From NCBI RefSeq assembly GCF_004217185.1, contig NZ_SHKL01000001.1, positions 2,788,001 to 2,852,000 on the forward strand: 64,000 bases of DNA. The letters run 5' to 3'. Under the pieces are notes generated by a model, which saw nothing but the letters and a program-made list of their open reading frames with translations, was not told where the DNA came from and did not search any database. Source of the stretch: Pseudonocardia sediminis. Its GTDB lineage: Bacteria > Actinomycetota > Actinomycetes > Mycobacteriales > Pseudonocardiaceae. Both the position numbers and the translations under genes were made by a program. Below, in pieces: positions 17,668-26,663 of this stretch (positions are counted from its first letter, which is position 1; every line of letters begins with the position of its first letter).

Positions 17668-18362
17668 GCGAGCTCCTCGACTGCGCCATCGCCGGTGGAA
17701 GCCTCGCTTACAACGGCTGCGGGGTTCGCCTGGATGAAGTACCGCTCCATGCGCATCATCTCGTCAGCTCCGATCAGGGGAACGATGGCCGGCGAGATGA
17801 CGTACAGGTAGTCTGCGTCGGGGTCCGGTGTCATCAGCTTCAGCTCGGCTACAGCGCGGATCGCAGCCTCCACCCGGCGCTCGAACCTGGCCTCGTCACC
17901 GTCGCCGTCCTCGCGGAACGGGCGCAGGAACTCCGACACCTGGACCCGGGTGATCATCACTGAGTCGTCGGCCGCGTCGGAGTACGCGTGCTCCTTACGC
18001 AGGTGGATCAGCAGCAGCGAGGCGTCACGGGTCAGCGGCTTGTCGCGACGCAGCATTTTCGGGGCATCCTCAGCCGGGTCTTGCCGCTTGAACGCCACCT
18101 CGTAGTCCCTATCGACGACGAGGATCATGTACTGGTCCATGAGTCGCTCGCGGATCTCGAGTTCGTAGGTCAGCAGCGCATCCCATGCCGAGCGGTGGCG
18201 AGACCGGGTGATGAACCTGTTGGTCAGCAGTGTCGCCAGTGCCCGGCGCGCCGCGGCCGGCAGCCGCGATCCACCTGACTCCGTCGAGTCGTCACCGTCG
18301 AAGTCGTGCTCGTTTACATCGTCTTCGGACGGCGTGTAGGCGGTCTCGACGGGTTCGCTCAT
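17664..18362 (-). CDS. jetB: Wadjet protein JetB, kleisin-associated KITE subunit (DUF4194)
   Basis: The 232-residue protein has an acidic disordered N-terminus (to about residue 35), then a DUF4194 winged-helix region with MDQYMILVVDRDYEVAFKRQ and LLLIHLRKEHAYSDAADDS. It is the MksE/KITE-like partner that binds the JetA kleisin. Start and stop overlap the neighbours by 4 bases each. Position and size agree with known jetABCD operons. Confidence 0.88.
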   Translation of the reverse strand: MSEPVETAYTPSEDDVNEHDFDGDDSTESGGSRLPAAARRALATLLTNRFITRSRHRSAWDALLTYELEIRERLMDQYMILVVDRDYEVAFKRQDPAEDAPKMLRRDKPLTRDASLLLIHLRKEHAYSDAADDSVMITRVQVSEFLRPFREDGDGDEARFERRVEAAIRAVAELKLMTPDPDADYLYVISPAIVPLIGADEMMRMERYFIQANPAAVVSEASTGDGAVEELA

Positions 18363-19816
18363 GAAAGCTCCTTGGTGGGAACGGGCGAGTCGAAGACCAG
18401 GTGCGGCAGGATGGCAATCAGGGCGGTTGCTCGGTCTCCGGACAGCTGCACCCTCTCGTCGAGGTCGGTGTCGATCTGTCCGTGCAGGACCGCGAGGTCA
18501 AGCAGGCTCACCAGAGCGCCCAGGTGTTGAAACTCAGCCGGGGTGGCTGCAAACACTTCAGCGCCCGTTACCGCCGGGCGGCTGGTAAGCAGCATGTTGA
18601 TGGTTCGTCCGATAGCTCGGGGTGCGGTACCGGCCGCCAGCCGAAGAGCTGCCCGGTCCTCGCCGGGGAGTGTCTTGCGCTGCTCGGCGACCTTGACCAC
18701 GACCTCCTGCGGGCCGTGCTCTCGCCAGAGCTGAGTCTGGGAGATATCCACGACGGCAAGCGCGCCCACACCGAGCGTGTCGTCTGGCAAGTACCGCTGC
18801 CCGGGTTCGGCCTGTGTCCAGAGGGCGCCGGCGTGCAGGGCACGGTCGGCGAGACTCAGCAGTCGCTGGTGGCGGCCGTGGGCGGCGCGTGTGAGGAAGC
18901 GGCGCAGCGACGCAGTCCAACGCACATAGCTGTTCTGGACGTCGAGTTCGGCGGTGAGAAGGGTCGAAAGCATGCAGTCGAGTTCGTCGCGCTGCGCGGC
19001 AGACATGTGCAGGCGTGCGAACTCCTGCGCCAGGATCTGGTCGATGTCGACGCGCAGTTGTTCGGTCTGTCTGGACGACAGCAGCCGGGAGAACCCGAGA
19101 TATGCAGAGCCCTGGCTCGTCCTGGACAACATGTCGTTCTCGCGTAGGTACTCCTCGACCAGGTCGGCCTTGGGTGGCCCGTCGACCATCGCCCGCCGCG
19201 CCACCTCCTGGTGCCGGTCCTCCACCATCGTCCGGAGCTGCCGGAAGTCCGCAGGCAAGGACCGGGTCATGGCGAGGATCTCGCGCAGTTGCAGCTTCAT
19301 CTCCTCCAGGTTCGCCAGCCGCACCTGGCCGGAGGCGATGTCGTTGCGCCGCTGCTTCAGCTCAACGATCTGCCGGTCGATCCGGCGCAGCTGAACCTGC
19401 CGGTCGGGACTGGTCATGTCGGCCAGGAGCCGCACTGCGTGCGAGATGGAGCCGAGCCGAGCGCTACTGACAGTCGTCTCACCTTCCACGAGTTCGCCGA
19501 CGAACCGCAGCGCCCGAAGGGAGTAGGGCGACAGGCGGTACCGCAGGCGGCCGTTTAGCTTCTCGGTCTCCAGCCAACGCTTCTCGATCCAGTCGCGGCA
19601 ATGGTCGGCCGGCGAGACATCGCCTCGCCACTCCGGGATCAGCTCGAGAGCCTCGGTGACGCGCTCGTGGAACCACTCGGCGGACACGGACCCATCGACC
19701 TGCCCGAGATGCTCAGCGAATAGCGGCAGCACCCAGTCTCTCGAGTATGCCTTGAGCAGCGCCAAGGTCGGGTTCGAGCTCAGTGCTGTCCGGATCAGGT
19801 CGCCCGTGATTTCCAT
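18359..19816 (-). CDS. jetA: Wadjet protein JetA, kleisin-like subunit (DUF3375)
   Basis: First gene of the operon. The protein matches DUF3375: early MEITGDLIRTALSSNPTLAL, then WIEKRWLETEKLNGRLRYRL, and a long helical middle (RRIDRQIVELKQRRNDIASG). I chose the ATG at 19816, giving 485 residues, the usual JetA size; an ATG 15 bases earlier (19831) is possible and the frame is open much further upstream without family similarity. The promoter must lie in 19817-19940, next to the IS66 relic. Confidence 0.88.
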   Translation of the reverse strand: MEITGDLIRTALSSNPTLALLKAYSRDWVLPLFAEHLGQVDGSVSAEWFHERVTEALELIPEWRGDVSPADHCRDWIEKRWLETEKLNGRLRYRLSPYSLRALRFVGELVEGETTVSSARLGSISHAVRLLADMTSPDRQVQLRRIDRQIVELKQRRNDIASGQVRLANLEEMKLQLREILAMTRSLPADFRQLRTMVEDRHQEVARRAMVDGPPKADLVEEYLRENDMLSRTSQGSAYLGFSRLLSSRQTEQLRVDIDQILAQEFARLHMSAAQRDELDCMLSTLLTAELDVQNSYVRWTASLRRFLTRAAHGRHQRLLSLADRALHAGALWTQAEPGQRYLPDDTLGVGALAVVDISQTQLWREHGPQEVVVKVAEQRKTLPGEDRAALRLAAGTAPRAIGRTINMLLTSRPAVTGAEVFAATPAEFQHLGALVSLLDLAVLHGQIDTDLDERVQLSGDRATALIAILPHLVFDSPVPTKELS

Positions 19817-19934
19817 GATCGCCAATCGCATCGCTCCGCATGCCAGCACCTGAGTTTGCCCGAACCCACCGACAGAATCGTCCGGTCGGGCGGTCGCGTC
19901 TCCCCGAGAGGCGGAGTTGATCACGCAACCGGGC

Positions 19935-20330
19935 CGTTGCGCGAAGATCTCCTCGCGTTGATCGAGTCGCGGGCTCGGGTGATGGTGGGGCTGCAGGCCG
20001 AGGTCGCTGAGTCCAAGCCCTGGCCGGGCCGCAACTCGGCAACTCCTCGCAGCCGCCCTCTGCGGAGGGGCTCCGCGGTATCGCGCTCGCGCGGGGCGCG
20101 GCGGCGCAGGGGTTGCAACCCAGGTAAGCAGCCCGGTAAGGGCGGGTCGGCGTAGCTCCAGATCGGCACCCCGGACGAGATCGTGGACCATGTGCCTGAC
20201 GCGTGCGGTAACTGCGGCAGCGATCTCACGGCCGCGCACCCGGCGGGGTAGTGCGCCGCCAAGTCCGGGACAGCCTGACCATCACCCCGACCGTTGTCGA
20301 GCACTGCTTGCATCGCCGGCGAGCTACGCC
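19935..20330 (+). pseudogene. IS66-family transposase N-terminal relic
   Basis: Several frames in succession give IS66 TnpC-like pieces: LREDLLALIESRARVMVGLQ with AEVAESK (coiled coil), GARRRRGCNPGKQPGKGG (the basic PGKQPG linker), then after a stop TPDEIVDHVPDACGNCGSDL (zinc finger), then VRRQVRDSLTITPTVVEH. Stops and a frameshift separate them and no DDE domain follows. It lies just upstream of jetA, so the Wadjet operon probably travelled in or near an IS66-containing region. Confidence 0.7.
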
Positions 20331-20950
20331 GACCTCACCTATACCCGTACCGGACTTCGTGGCGTTGTTCGGCGACGAACCCAACTTCCTCCCGCCGCGC
20401 TATGCGACAGCCATGTGGTGGGCGGCGAGTCTGGTTCAGGACGCTGACACGGATGAACCTGTCCATTGGCTACCGCCCATCGCCCATCGCCACGGCGGCC
20501 CCGATCTCGTTCCCCGCATGCCCGATCTGATCAGTCGCATCGAGGTCTGCCTCGAACAGGGTCGCGTGCCGTTCGTGAGTAACATGGCAACTCAAGATCG
20601 CCGTGTCTGCGGTCATCTCGGAGGCCGTCGCCGTCGACGAGATCTTCACCCACGACGCGGGGCGCAACTTCCTCCTGGCGGCGATTCTCGCTTGCTGCCT
20701 GGAGTCGCGAGCTACTCGTTCCTCCTCGGAGGTCTTGTCCTGATGCCTTCCGCGGTACGGCGGTCATCGCGCGACGCTCCAGGAACCATCTTCCGAACCC
20801 GGCGTGACTTTGTCTTCGAACGCAATGGCTACCCCGGCCGGTCAAGTACAGCCCCGGAGTACAGCAACGCCACCCGTCTCCAGCGACCTTCAACGTCAGC
20901 TACGGGTCTTCTGACCTGCTGATATGCCGTGACCGATCGCGCCGCCAACA
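20331..20950. other. Decayed region without a supported gene
   Basis: A rightward frame at about 20340-20600 (FVALFGDEPNFLPPRYATAM and following) has gene-like composition but no start, no ribosome site and no family I recognise, and becomes Arg-rich noise after 20600. I regard it as eroded coding DNA between the IS66 relic and the tRNA-Val fragment. Confidence 0.4.
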
Positions 20951-20995
20951 GTTCACACCGAAGAGGTCACTGGTTCGATCCCAGTATCGCCCACC
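20951..20995 (+). pseudogene. tRNA-Val(CAC)-like 3' fragment
   Basis: The sequence starts in the anticodon loop (TTCACAC, anticodon CAC), continues with anticodon-stem strand CGAAG, AGGTC, T-arm ACTGG-TTCGATC-CCAGT, acceptor strand ATCGCCC, then A and CC. A matching 5' half (needing GGGCGAT at its start) is absent upstream. It is therefore the duplicated or surviving 3' half left by integration or deletion, a typical island boundary. Confidence 0.75.
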
Positions 20996-21013
20996 GTTTG
21001 CGCAGTTCAGAGG

Positions 21014-21043
21014 CCCGGTTCGAGATCTTTCGAACCGGGTTTT
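21014..21043 (+). terminator. Rho-independent terminator behind the tRNA-Val fragment
   Basis: CCCGGTTCG (21014-21022) pairs with CGAACCGGG (21031-21039), followed directly by TTTT. It lies 18 bases after the tRNA 3' end, as expected for the original tRNA gene terminator. Confidence 0.85.
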
Positions 21044-21410
21044 GTGCTGGTACAGCTACTAGCTGGTCGTCTGCTCAGCCAGACGTCGCTGCCGTGACCT
21101 CGAAGAACATGCGTCAGTCAGTTCTGAGGCAGGGCGGTTGCAGCGCGTCGAGACCGGCCGGGCGTTGGCACACAGGGAGTAGCGAGCCCGGATGTGGTCC
21201 TCGCCCGGCCACTCACGGCCGGCGGTGAGGTAGACGCGCCGGTAGTGCTGGAGGGTCGGAGCTCCGAACCGGGCGGCATGGTCACGCACGATCTGATCAT
21301 GTCGGGCATCGCGGTCACCGGCGGCAGGATCAGCGAACGTCTCACTTACGAGGCGACGGTGGCGGCTGCATCCTTGCCCCGGGGCGGGCGAGTGCGCCCG
21401 CCCGTTGTTG
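21044..21410. other. Intergenic stretch with a possible leftward gene fragment
   Basis: A leftward frame between about 21380 and 21059 reads with protein-like character (DHAARFGAPTLQHYRRVYL, then AGREWPGEDHIRARYSLC) but has no good start and no family I can name. It may be the tail of a lost gene at the island edge. Confidence 0.3.
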
Positions 21411-22130
21411 CTATGGCGATTCGTCCTGCACCCGTTCCAGGTCGGCGGCGTGCAAGGCCAGAAGCTTCGTCATCGCGTCGTGGTCCCGGTCGCGGATCGC
21501 GGCGGTCATGCCCTCGTGGATCTGTAGGGCGTGGGCGACCATCTCGTCCCGCGGCTCGACGAACGCGGCGCGCACGATGCCGCCGCGCAGCAGCGCGAGC
21601 ACCGTCTCGTACAGCCCCACGACGACCGCCAGATCCGTGGCGTACGCGATCGCGGCGTGGAACGCGACGGTCGCGCGCATGTAGGCGGCCGGGTCGTCGG
21701 TGTGTGTGCGCATGTCGTGCAGCGCGGACTCCATGGCCCGGATGTCGTTCGGGCCGGCGCGGTCGACGGCGACGGCGCCGAAGGCGTCGTCGAAGAACGT
21801 CCGGGCCTCGAACAGCTCGCGCGGGTTCGGAACGGCGGCGGAGAACCACAGGTCGATCGCTCCGAGGCGGACCTGCGCCGGCTGCTCGGCGACGAACACG
21901 CCGCCGGACGGGCCGGGGCGGACGGTGACCAGGCCGCGGTCGCGCAGCAGGCCGAGCGCCTCGTTCATCACCGAGGGGCTGACGCCGTACCGGTCGATGA
22001 GGTCGGTCCGCAGTCCGAGCCGGTCGCCCGTGACCGCGCCCCGCTCGACGATGTCGGACTGCACGGCCTCCGCGACGGACTCGGCCCGGGAGCGGCCCCG
22101 GCGGACGACGGGGACGTCGGCCTCGCTCAT
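21411..22130 (-). CDS. GntR/FadR-family transcriptional regulator
   Basis: The 239-residue protein begins at ATG 22130 with GGAGG six bases upstream. Residues about 15-80 form a GntR winged helix (LGLRTDLIDRYGVSPSVMNE, then GLVTVRPGPSGGVFVAEQP) and the rest is an FCD-type all-helical ligand domain. The gene is divergent from the aromatic-acid operon starting 138 bp away, so it is the likely repressor of that operon, with a pathway substrate or intermediate as ligand. Confidence 0.88.
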   Translation of the reverse strand: MSEADVPVVRRGRSRAESVAEAVQSDIVERGAVTGDRLGLRTDLIDRYGVSPSVMNEALGLLRDRGLVTVRPGPSGGVFVAEQPAQVRLGAIDLWFSAAVPNPRELFEARTFFDDAFGAVAVDRAGPNDIRAMESALHDMRTHTDDPAAYMRATVAFHAAIAYATDLAVVVGLYETVLALLRGGIVRAAFVEPRDEMVAHALQIHEGMTAAIRDRDHDAMTKLLALHAADLERVQDESP

Positions 22131-22204
22131 GGCACCTCCAACGACGATGTGCACAAACATTAACGGCTGATCCACCAGCAATGCAGCAACTGCAGCCGGA
22201 ACCC

Positions 22205-22234
22205 TTGTCATTGTTCATGAAGGTTTCGTACGGT
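22205..22234 (+). promoter_or_regulatory. Promoter of the aromatic-acid operon
   Basis: TTGTCA (22205-22210) and, 18 bases later, TACGGT (22229-22234) form a plausible -35/-10 pair directed at the amidohydrolase gene. The AT-rich stretch just left of it (CACAAACATTAAC) is a candidate GntR site shared with the divergent regulator. Confidence 0.45.
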
Positions 22235-22268
22235 GGCCGGGATCACAGCGCTGCGAGGGAGGTCGGAG

Positions 22269-23261
22269 ATGCTCGTCGACGTCCACACGCACGCGATCGC
22301 CCCGGACCTGGCCGTGCCGCCGTCCGCGGAAGGCCACGCCTGGCCGTGGGTGCTCCGGGAGGGCGACGACGTCGCCACGATCCACGTGGGGGAGCGGCGG
22401 TACCGCACGGTCGACTCCCGGTGCTGGTCGGCCGGGGCGCGGCTGCGGGACATGGACGCCGAGGGCATCGCCGTTCAGGTGATCTCCCCGACCCCGGTGA
22501 CGCTCGACCACACGGCGCCGCCGGTGGGTGCCGCCGAGCAGGCCCGCGCACAGAACGAATTCTTCGCCGCGCTCGTCGCCGAGGCGCCCGACCGGTTCCG
22601 CGCGCTGGGCGCGGTCCCGCTGCAGGACCCCGTGGCCGCGGTCGCGGAGCTGCGACGGTGCGTGCTCGACCTGGGGTTCGACGGCGTCGAGGTCGGCGCC
22701 CGGGTCGGGTCCCTGGAGCTGGCCGACCCGCGGTTCGCGCCGTTCTTCGACGCCGCCGACGAGCTCGGTGCCGTCGTGTTCGTCCACCCCGTCGACGAGA
22801 TGCTCGATCCGCGCCTGGTCCGGGCCGGGCTGGCGTTCGGCGCGGGCATGCCCACCGAGACGGCGATCGCGGCGGCCGCGCTGCTGACCGCGGGCACCCT
22901 CGTCGACCGCCCGAACGTCCGGGTATGCCTCGCGCACGGCGGGGGCGCGCTGCCGTCGATCCTGCCGCGCGTCGCCCACGGCCAGACCCTCGCCGGCGGG
23001 ACGCCGACGGCTCTGGAACGTGCCCGCGGCCTCTGGGTCGACTCGCTCACCTACGACCTCGCGGGCCTCGACCTGGCCGCCGCCCGGGTCGGCGACGACC
23101 ACGTCGTCCTCGGCACCGACTACCCCTTCGCCGCCCGCGAGCAGCCCGCCGGCGCCGTCCTCGCGCCGCCCTGCCCGCCCGAGCGGCGCCGTGCCGTCGG
23201 CGTCGACAACCCCCGCGCACTCCTGACCTCCGCCCGCCGACCCGCCACGGAGCGCCGATGA
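22269..23261 (+). CDS. ACMSD-like amidohydrolase, probable decarboxylase
   Basis: The 330-residue TIM-barrel protein starts MLVDVHTHAIAP, with the HxH metal pair of the amidohydrolase superfamily, a later VFVHPVDEM His, CLAHGGG and GTDYPF with the catalytic Asp. This set fits the aminocarboxymuconate-semialdehyde decarboxylase/5-carboxyvanillate decarboxylase group, which performs non-oxidative decarboxylation. GGAGGTCGGAG precedes the chosen ATG. It opens an operon containing a ring-cleavage dioxygenase and product hydrolase, so it may remove the carboxylate from the ring-fission product. Confidence 0.8.
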   Translation: MLVDVHTHAIAPDLAVPPSAEGHAWPWVLREGDDVATIHVGERRYRTVDSRCWSAGARLRDMDAEGIAVQVISPTPVTLDHTAPPVGAAEQARAQNEFFAALVAEAPDRFRALGAVPLQDPVAAVAELRRCVLDLGFDGVEVGARVGSLELADPRFAPFFDAADELGAVVFVHPVDEMLDPRLVRAGLAFGAGMPTETAIAAAALLTAGTLVDRPNVRVCLAHGGGALPSILPRVAHGQTLAGGTPTALERARGLWVDSLTYDLAGLDLAAARVGDDHVVLGTDYPFAAREQPAGAVLAPPCPPERRRAVGVDNPRALLTSARRPATERR

Positions 23262-24094
23262 CCGCCACCACCACCGACCTCGCCGAGGGCCTGTACGCCG
23301 ACGCGCGCGGGGTCCGGACCCACTACCACGACGCCGGCACCGGGCACCCCGTGCTGTTCCTGCACGGTTCGGGGCCCGGTGTCTCGGGCTGGGCGAACTG
23401 GCGCCTCAACCTGCCGGTCCTCGCGGACCGGTTCCGGGTGCTCGCACCGGACGTCGTCGGCTTCGGTGCCACCGAGCGGCCCGCCGACGTGCGCTACTCG
23501 CTGCGCTCCTGGACCGACCACGTGTGGGACTTCGCCGACGCGATGGGGCTCGAACGGTTCTCGGTCGTCGGCAACTCGCTCGGCGGGCGGATCGCGCTGG
23601 AGATGGCGAACGACCGGCCCGAGCGTGTCGCCCGCATGGTGCTCATGGGCTCGCCCGGTGTCGGGATGACGATCACCGAGGGGCTGCGCGCCCTGCGCGC
23701 CTACACGCCGTCGCCGGAGAACATGCGCGACCTGCTCCGCACCTACTTCGCCGTCGATCCCGACCTGATCACCGACGACCTGGTCCGCATCCGGTACGAG
23801 GCCAGCGCCGCCCCGGGCGTGCACGAGGCCTACACCGCGATGTTCACCGACTCGCGCCACGACGGGGGTAACCTGGGCATCACCGAGGAGCAGGTCCGGG
23901 CCACCGCGACGCCGTCGCTGCTCGTGCACGGCCGCGAGGACCGCGTCGTCCCCGCCGACGTCTCCTGGACCATGGTGAACCTGCTGCCCGACGCCGACCT
24001 GCGGGTGTTCGCCCGCTGCGGGCACTGGACGCAGATCGAGCGCGCCGACGAGTTCAACGCCACCGTCGCGGACTTCCTGGGCCGGGGGCAGTGA
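23258..24094 (+). CDS. meta-cleavage product hydrolase (alpha/beta hydrolase)
   Basis: A 278-residue protein with HGSGPGVSGWANWRLNLPVL, nucleophile elbow GNSLGGRIA (Ser) and catalytic His in CGHWTQIERADEFN. The HGSGPGxxxWxNW pattern is diagnostic of C-C bond hydrolases acting on vinylogous 1,5-diketones (the BphD/XylF/DmpD/HsaD group). The start overlaps the amidohydrolase stop by 4 bases. In the inferred pathway it splits the decarboxylated ring-fission product into a hydroxydienoate and an acid. Confidence 0.88.
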   Translation: MTATTTDLAEGLYADARGVRTHYHDAGTGHPVLFLHGSGPGVSGWANWRLNLPVLADRFRVLAPDVVGFGATERPADVRYSLRSWTDHVWDFADAMGLERFSVVGNSLGGRIALEMANDRPERVARMVLMGSPGVGMTITEGLRALRAYTPSPENMRDLLRTYFAVDPDLITDDLVRIRYEASAAPGVHEAYTAMFTDSRHDGGNLGITEEQVRATATPSLLVHGREDRVVPADVSWTMVNLLPDADLRVFARCGHWTQIERADEFNATVADFLGRGQ

Positions 24095-24095
24095 G

Positions 24096-25376
24096 ATGAC
24101 CGTTCTCGACGGCCTCGTCGGCACCGGCTCCCGCCTCGTCGTCGAGGAGCCCGAGCGCTTCCGCGTCCACCGGGACTCGATGATGTCCCCGGAGATCCTC
24201 GCCGAGGAACACGCGAAGATCTTCGAGCACAACTGGCTCTACGTCGGGCACGAGTCGGAGATCGCGAACCCCGGCGACTACGTTCGGCGCCGCGTCGGCG
24301 GCCGGCCGGTGTTCATGGTCCGCGGCGCGAAGAGCGGGAAGGTCAACGTCTTCCACAACTCCTGCACCCACCGCGGCGCCGTCGTGTGCCGCCAGGACCG
24401 GGGCAACGCGAAGGTCTTCCAGTGCTTCTACCACGCCTGGACCTTCGACTCGGAGGGCACGCTGTCCGGTGTCCCTGACCGCGAGGCCTACGGCGGGACG
24501 CTGGACTGGGAGGGCCTGGCGCTCCGGTCGGTCGCGCGGGTGGAGAGCTACCGCGGCTTCGTCTTCTGCTGCTACGACCCCGAGGTCGTCGGGCTCGTCG
24601 AGTACCTGGCCGGCGCCAAGGACTACCTCGACCTGATCATCGACGCCGCCCCGGCCGACATGGAGATCGTCCGCGGCACGAACGAGTACGGCATGGACGC
24701 CAACTGGAAGCTGCTGGTCGAGAACTCGATCGACGGCTACCACGCGGTGTCCACACACGACACGTACTTCAAGTACCTGGTCGCGCTCGGCACCGACCTG
24801 TCGGTCGGCGTCACCGGCACCGCGCACGACCTGGGCAACGGGCACGCGGTGCTCGAGTACGAGGCACCGTGGGGCCGTCCGGTCGCGAAGTGGGAGCCGC
24901 TGTTCGGCGAGGACGCGAAGGCGTCGGTCGACGGGCTGCGCGCCGGGCTGGTCGAGCGGTTCGGCGAGGAGCGGGCGCACCGCATGGCCGACCTCAACCG
25001 CAACATGCTGATCTACCCGAACCTGATCGTGAACGACATCATGGCGCTGACCGTGCGGACGTTCGTCCCGACGGCGCCGGACCACATGGAGGTCACGGCC
25101 TGGGAGATGGCCCCGCGCGAGGAGCAGCCCGACGTGCGCCAGCGCCGGCTGGACAGCTTCCTGACGTTCCTCGGCCCGGGCGGGTTCGCCACGCCCGACG
25201 ACATCGAGGCGCTCGAGTCCTGCCAGCAGGGTTTCACCAGCGGCGGGGTCGAGTGGAACGACATCTCCCGCGGCATGACCCGCGAGCCCCGGGCCAACGA
25301 CGAGGCGCAGATGCGCGCGTTCTGGCGACGGTGGCGCGCGGACATGGACCGCGTGGACCGGACGGTGAACCCGTGA
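24096..25376 (+). CDS. Rieske aromatic-ring-hydroxylating dioxygenase, alpha subunit
   Basis: The 426-residue large subunit has the Rieske motif CTHRG at about 88 and CFYHAW at about 110, and the mononuclear iron site in NSIDGYHAVSTHD with a later Asp. The gene starts one base after the hydrolase stop. With the following beta subunit it forms an alpha3beta3-type oxygenase that cis-dihydroxylates an aromatic substrate. No ferredoxin or reductase is encoded in this operon, so electrons must come from elsewhere; the PDR-type reductase at 39957 is one candidate. Confidence 0.92.
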   Translation: MTVLDGLVGTGSRLVVEEPERFRVHRDSMMSPEILAEEHAKIFEHNWLYVGHESEIANPGDYVRRRVGGRPVFMVRGAKSGKVNVFHNSCTHRGAVVCRQDRGNAKVFQCFYHAWTFDSEGTLSGVPDREAYGGTLDWEGLALRSVARVESYRGFVFCCYDPEVVGLVEYLAGAKDYLDLIIDAAPADMEIVRGTNEYGMDANWKLLVENSIDGYHAVSTHDTYFKYLVALGTDLSVGVTGTAHDLGNGHAVLEYEAPWGRPVAKWEPLFGEDAKASVDGLRAGLVERFGEERAHRMADLNRNMLIYPNLIVNDIMALTVRTFVPTAPDHMEVTAWEMAPREEQPDVRQRRLDSFLTFLGPGGFATPDDIEALESCQQGFTSGGVEWNDISRGMTREPRANDEAQMRAFWRRWRADMDRVDRTVNP

Positions 25377-25873
25377 GCGCTCCCGCCCGGGTCCGCAGGC
25401 CCACCCGCAGCGAGGTCGAGGATCTCCTGTTCGCAGAGGCCGAGCTGCTCGACGCCTGGGATCTCGACACCTGGCTGACCCTCTACACCTCCGACTCCCG
25501 CTACGTCGTCCCGGCGACCGACGTCCCGGACGGCGACCCGACCACGGACCTCGTGCTGATCGACGACGACCGGCTGCGCATGACGCTGCGGGTCGAGCGG
25601 CTGAACAGCCGCAAGGCCCACCGCGAGTACCCGCACTCCAAGTGCCGCCACCTCGTCACCAACGTCCGGGTCGGCGAGCCCGACGGCGACGAGATCCCGG
25701 TGCGGGCGTCGTTCATCGTCTGGCGCACCCGCAACGGGAAGGACTCCACCTGGGTCGGCGGCTACACCTACCGGCTGGTGGAGCGCGACGGCGCGCTGCG
25801 CATCCGTAGCAAGCGGGTCGAGCTGGACATGTCGTCGCTGCGGCCGGCGAACGACGTGGCCGTGATCCTGTGA
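25373..25873 (+). CDS. Aromatic-ring-hydroxylating dioxygenase, beta subunit
   Basis: The GTG start overlaps the alpha-subunit stop (GTGA). The 166-residue product has the cone-like beta-subunit pattern: SEVEDLLFAEAELLDAWDL, LTLYTSDSRYVVPATD, and RKAHREYPHSKCRHLVTNV. Beta subunits support hexamer assembly and sometimes substrate choice. Its size and place immediately after alpha are standard. Confidence 0.9.
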   Translation: MSAPARVRRPTRSEVEDLLFAEAELLDAWDLDTWLTLYTSDSRYVVPATDVPDGDPTTDLVLIDDDRLRMTLRVERLNSRKAHREYPHSKCRHLVTNVRVGEPDGDEIPVRASFIVWRTRNGKDSTWVGGYTYRLVERDGALRIRSKRVELDMSSLRPANDVAVIL

Positions 25874-26643
25874 ACCCGCTCGCGGGGCGGGTGGCGGTGG
25901 TGACCGGGGGAGCCACCGGCATCGGCCACGCGATCACCCGGCGCCTCGCCGCGGACGGCGCCGCGGTCGTCGTCGCCGGTCTGGGGAAGAAGGAGGTCGA
26001 CGTCGTCGTCGCGGCCCTTCTCGACGACGGCCGGCGGGCCGCCGGGTTCGCCGGCGACCTCGCCGAGCCGGGCACGGCGGACCGGCTGTGCGACGAGGCG
26101 CTCGCCGCGTTCGACGCGGTCGACGTGCTGGTCAACAACGCCGGGGGAGGTGTCATCCGGCCGACGCTGGAGCACACCGAGGACACCCTGCGCGCGACGA
26201 TCGACAACAACCTCTGGACCACCCTGCGCTGCTCGCTGGCGGTGTTGCCGCACATGCGACGACGCGGGTACGGCCGCATCGTCAACATCGGCGCGGAGTC
26301 GGTGCGCAACGGGCTCACCGACCACGCCGTCTACAACGCCGCGAAGGGCGGGGTGCACGCGCTGGCGACCGGTCTGGCCCGGGAGTTCGCCGGCGACGGC
26401 ATCACGGTCAACACCGTCGCGCCGTCGTACATTCGCACCGACGCCCTCGACGCGGCGATGGCCGCCGGCCGCGTGCCCGGGCGCCTGCGCACCGTCGTCG
26501 ACGACGCCGTGGCCCTGATCCCGCTGGGCCGCCCCGGTGAGGTGGACGAGGTGGCCGCCGCGGTGGCCTACCTGGCCCGCGAGGACTCCCGGTTCGTCAC
26601 CGGCCAGACCCTGTCGGTCAACGGCGGAAGCAGCATGAGCTGA
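25870..26643 (+). CDS. SDR oxidoreductase, probable cis-dihydrodiol dehydrogenase
   Basis: The GTG start overlaps the beta-subunit stop. The 257-residue classical SDR has TGGATGIGHAI for NAD binding, NNAGGG, a catalytic Ser in GAESVRNG and YNAAKGG. A dehydrogenase directly after a Rieske dioxygenase most simply re-aromatises the cis-dihydrodiol to a catechol. Sequence alone cannot prove substrate. Confidence 0.85.
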   Translation: MNPLAGRVAVVTGGATGIGHAITRRLAADGAAVVVAGLGKKEVDVVVAALLDDGRRAAGFAGDLAEPGTADRLCDEALAAFDAVDVLVNNAGGGVIRPTLEHTEDTLRATIDNNLWTTLRCSLAVLPHMRRRGYGRIVNIGAESVRNGLTDHAVYNAAKGGVHALATGLAREFAGDGITVNTVAPSYIRTDALDAAMAAGRVPGRLRTVVDDAVALIPLGRPGEVDEVAAAVAYLAREDSRFVTGQTLSVNGGSSMS

Positions 26644-26663
26644 TGGAACGGAACGGAGCACCG

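Noticed and set aside
14221..19816. Chromosomal MksBEF condensin
   Set aside because: The fourth gene with Toprim and DUF3322-like domains identifies the defensive Wadjet/JetABCD form.
11260..20995. Simple attL/attR pair made by one integrase
   Set aside because: The two tRNA fragments differ in sequence (Thr-like and Val-like), face outward, and no integrase gene is present between them.
21059..21380. Leftward frame with protein-like composition near the tRNA-Val fragment
   Set aside because: No start, no family and interrupted context; recorded only as a possible fragment in the gap note.
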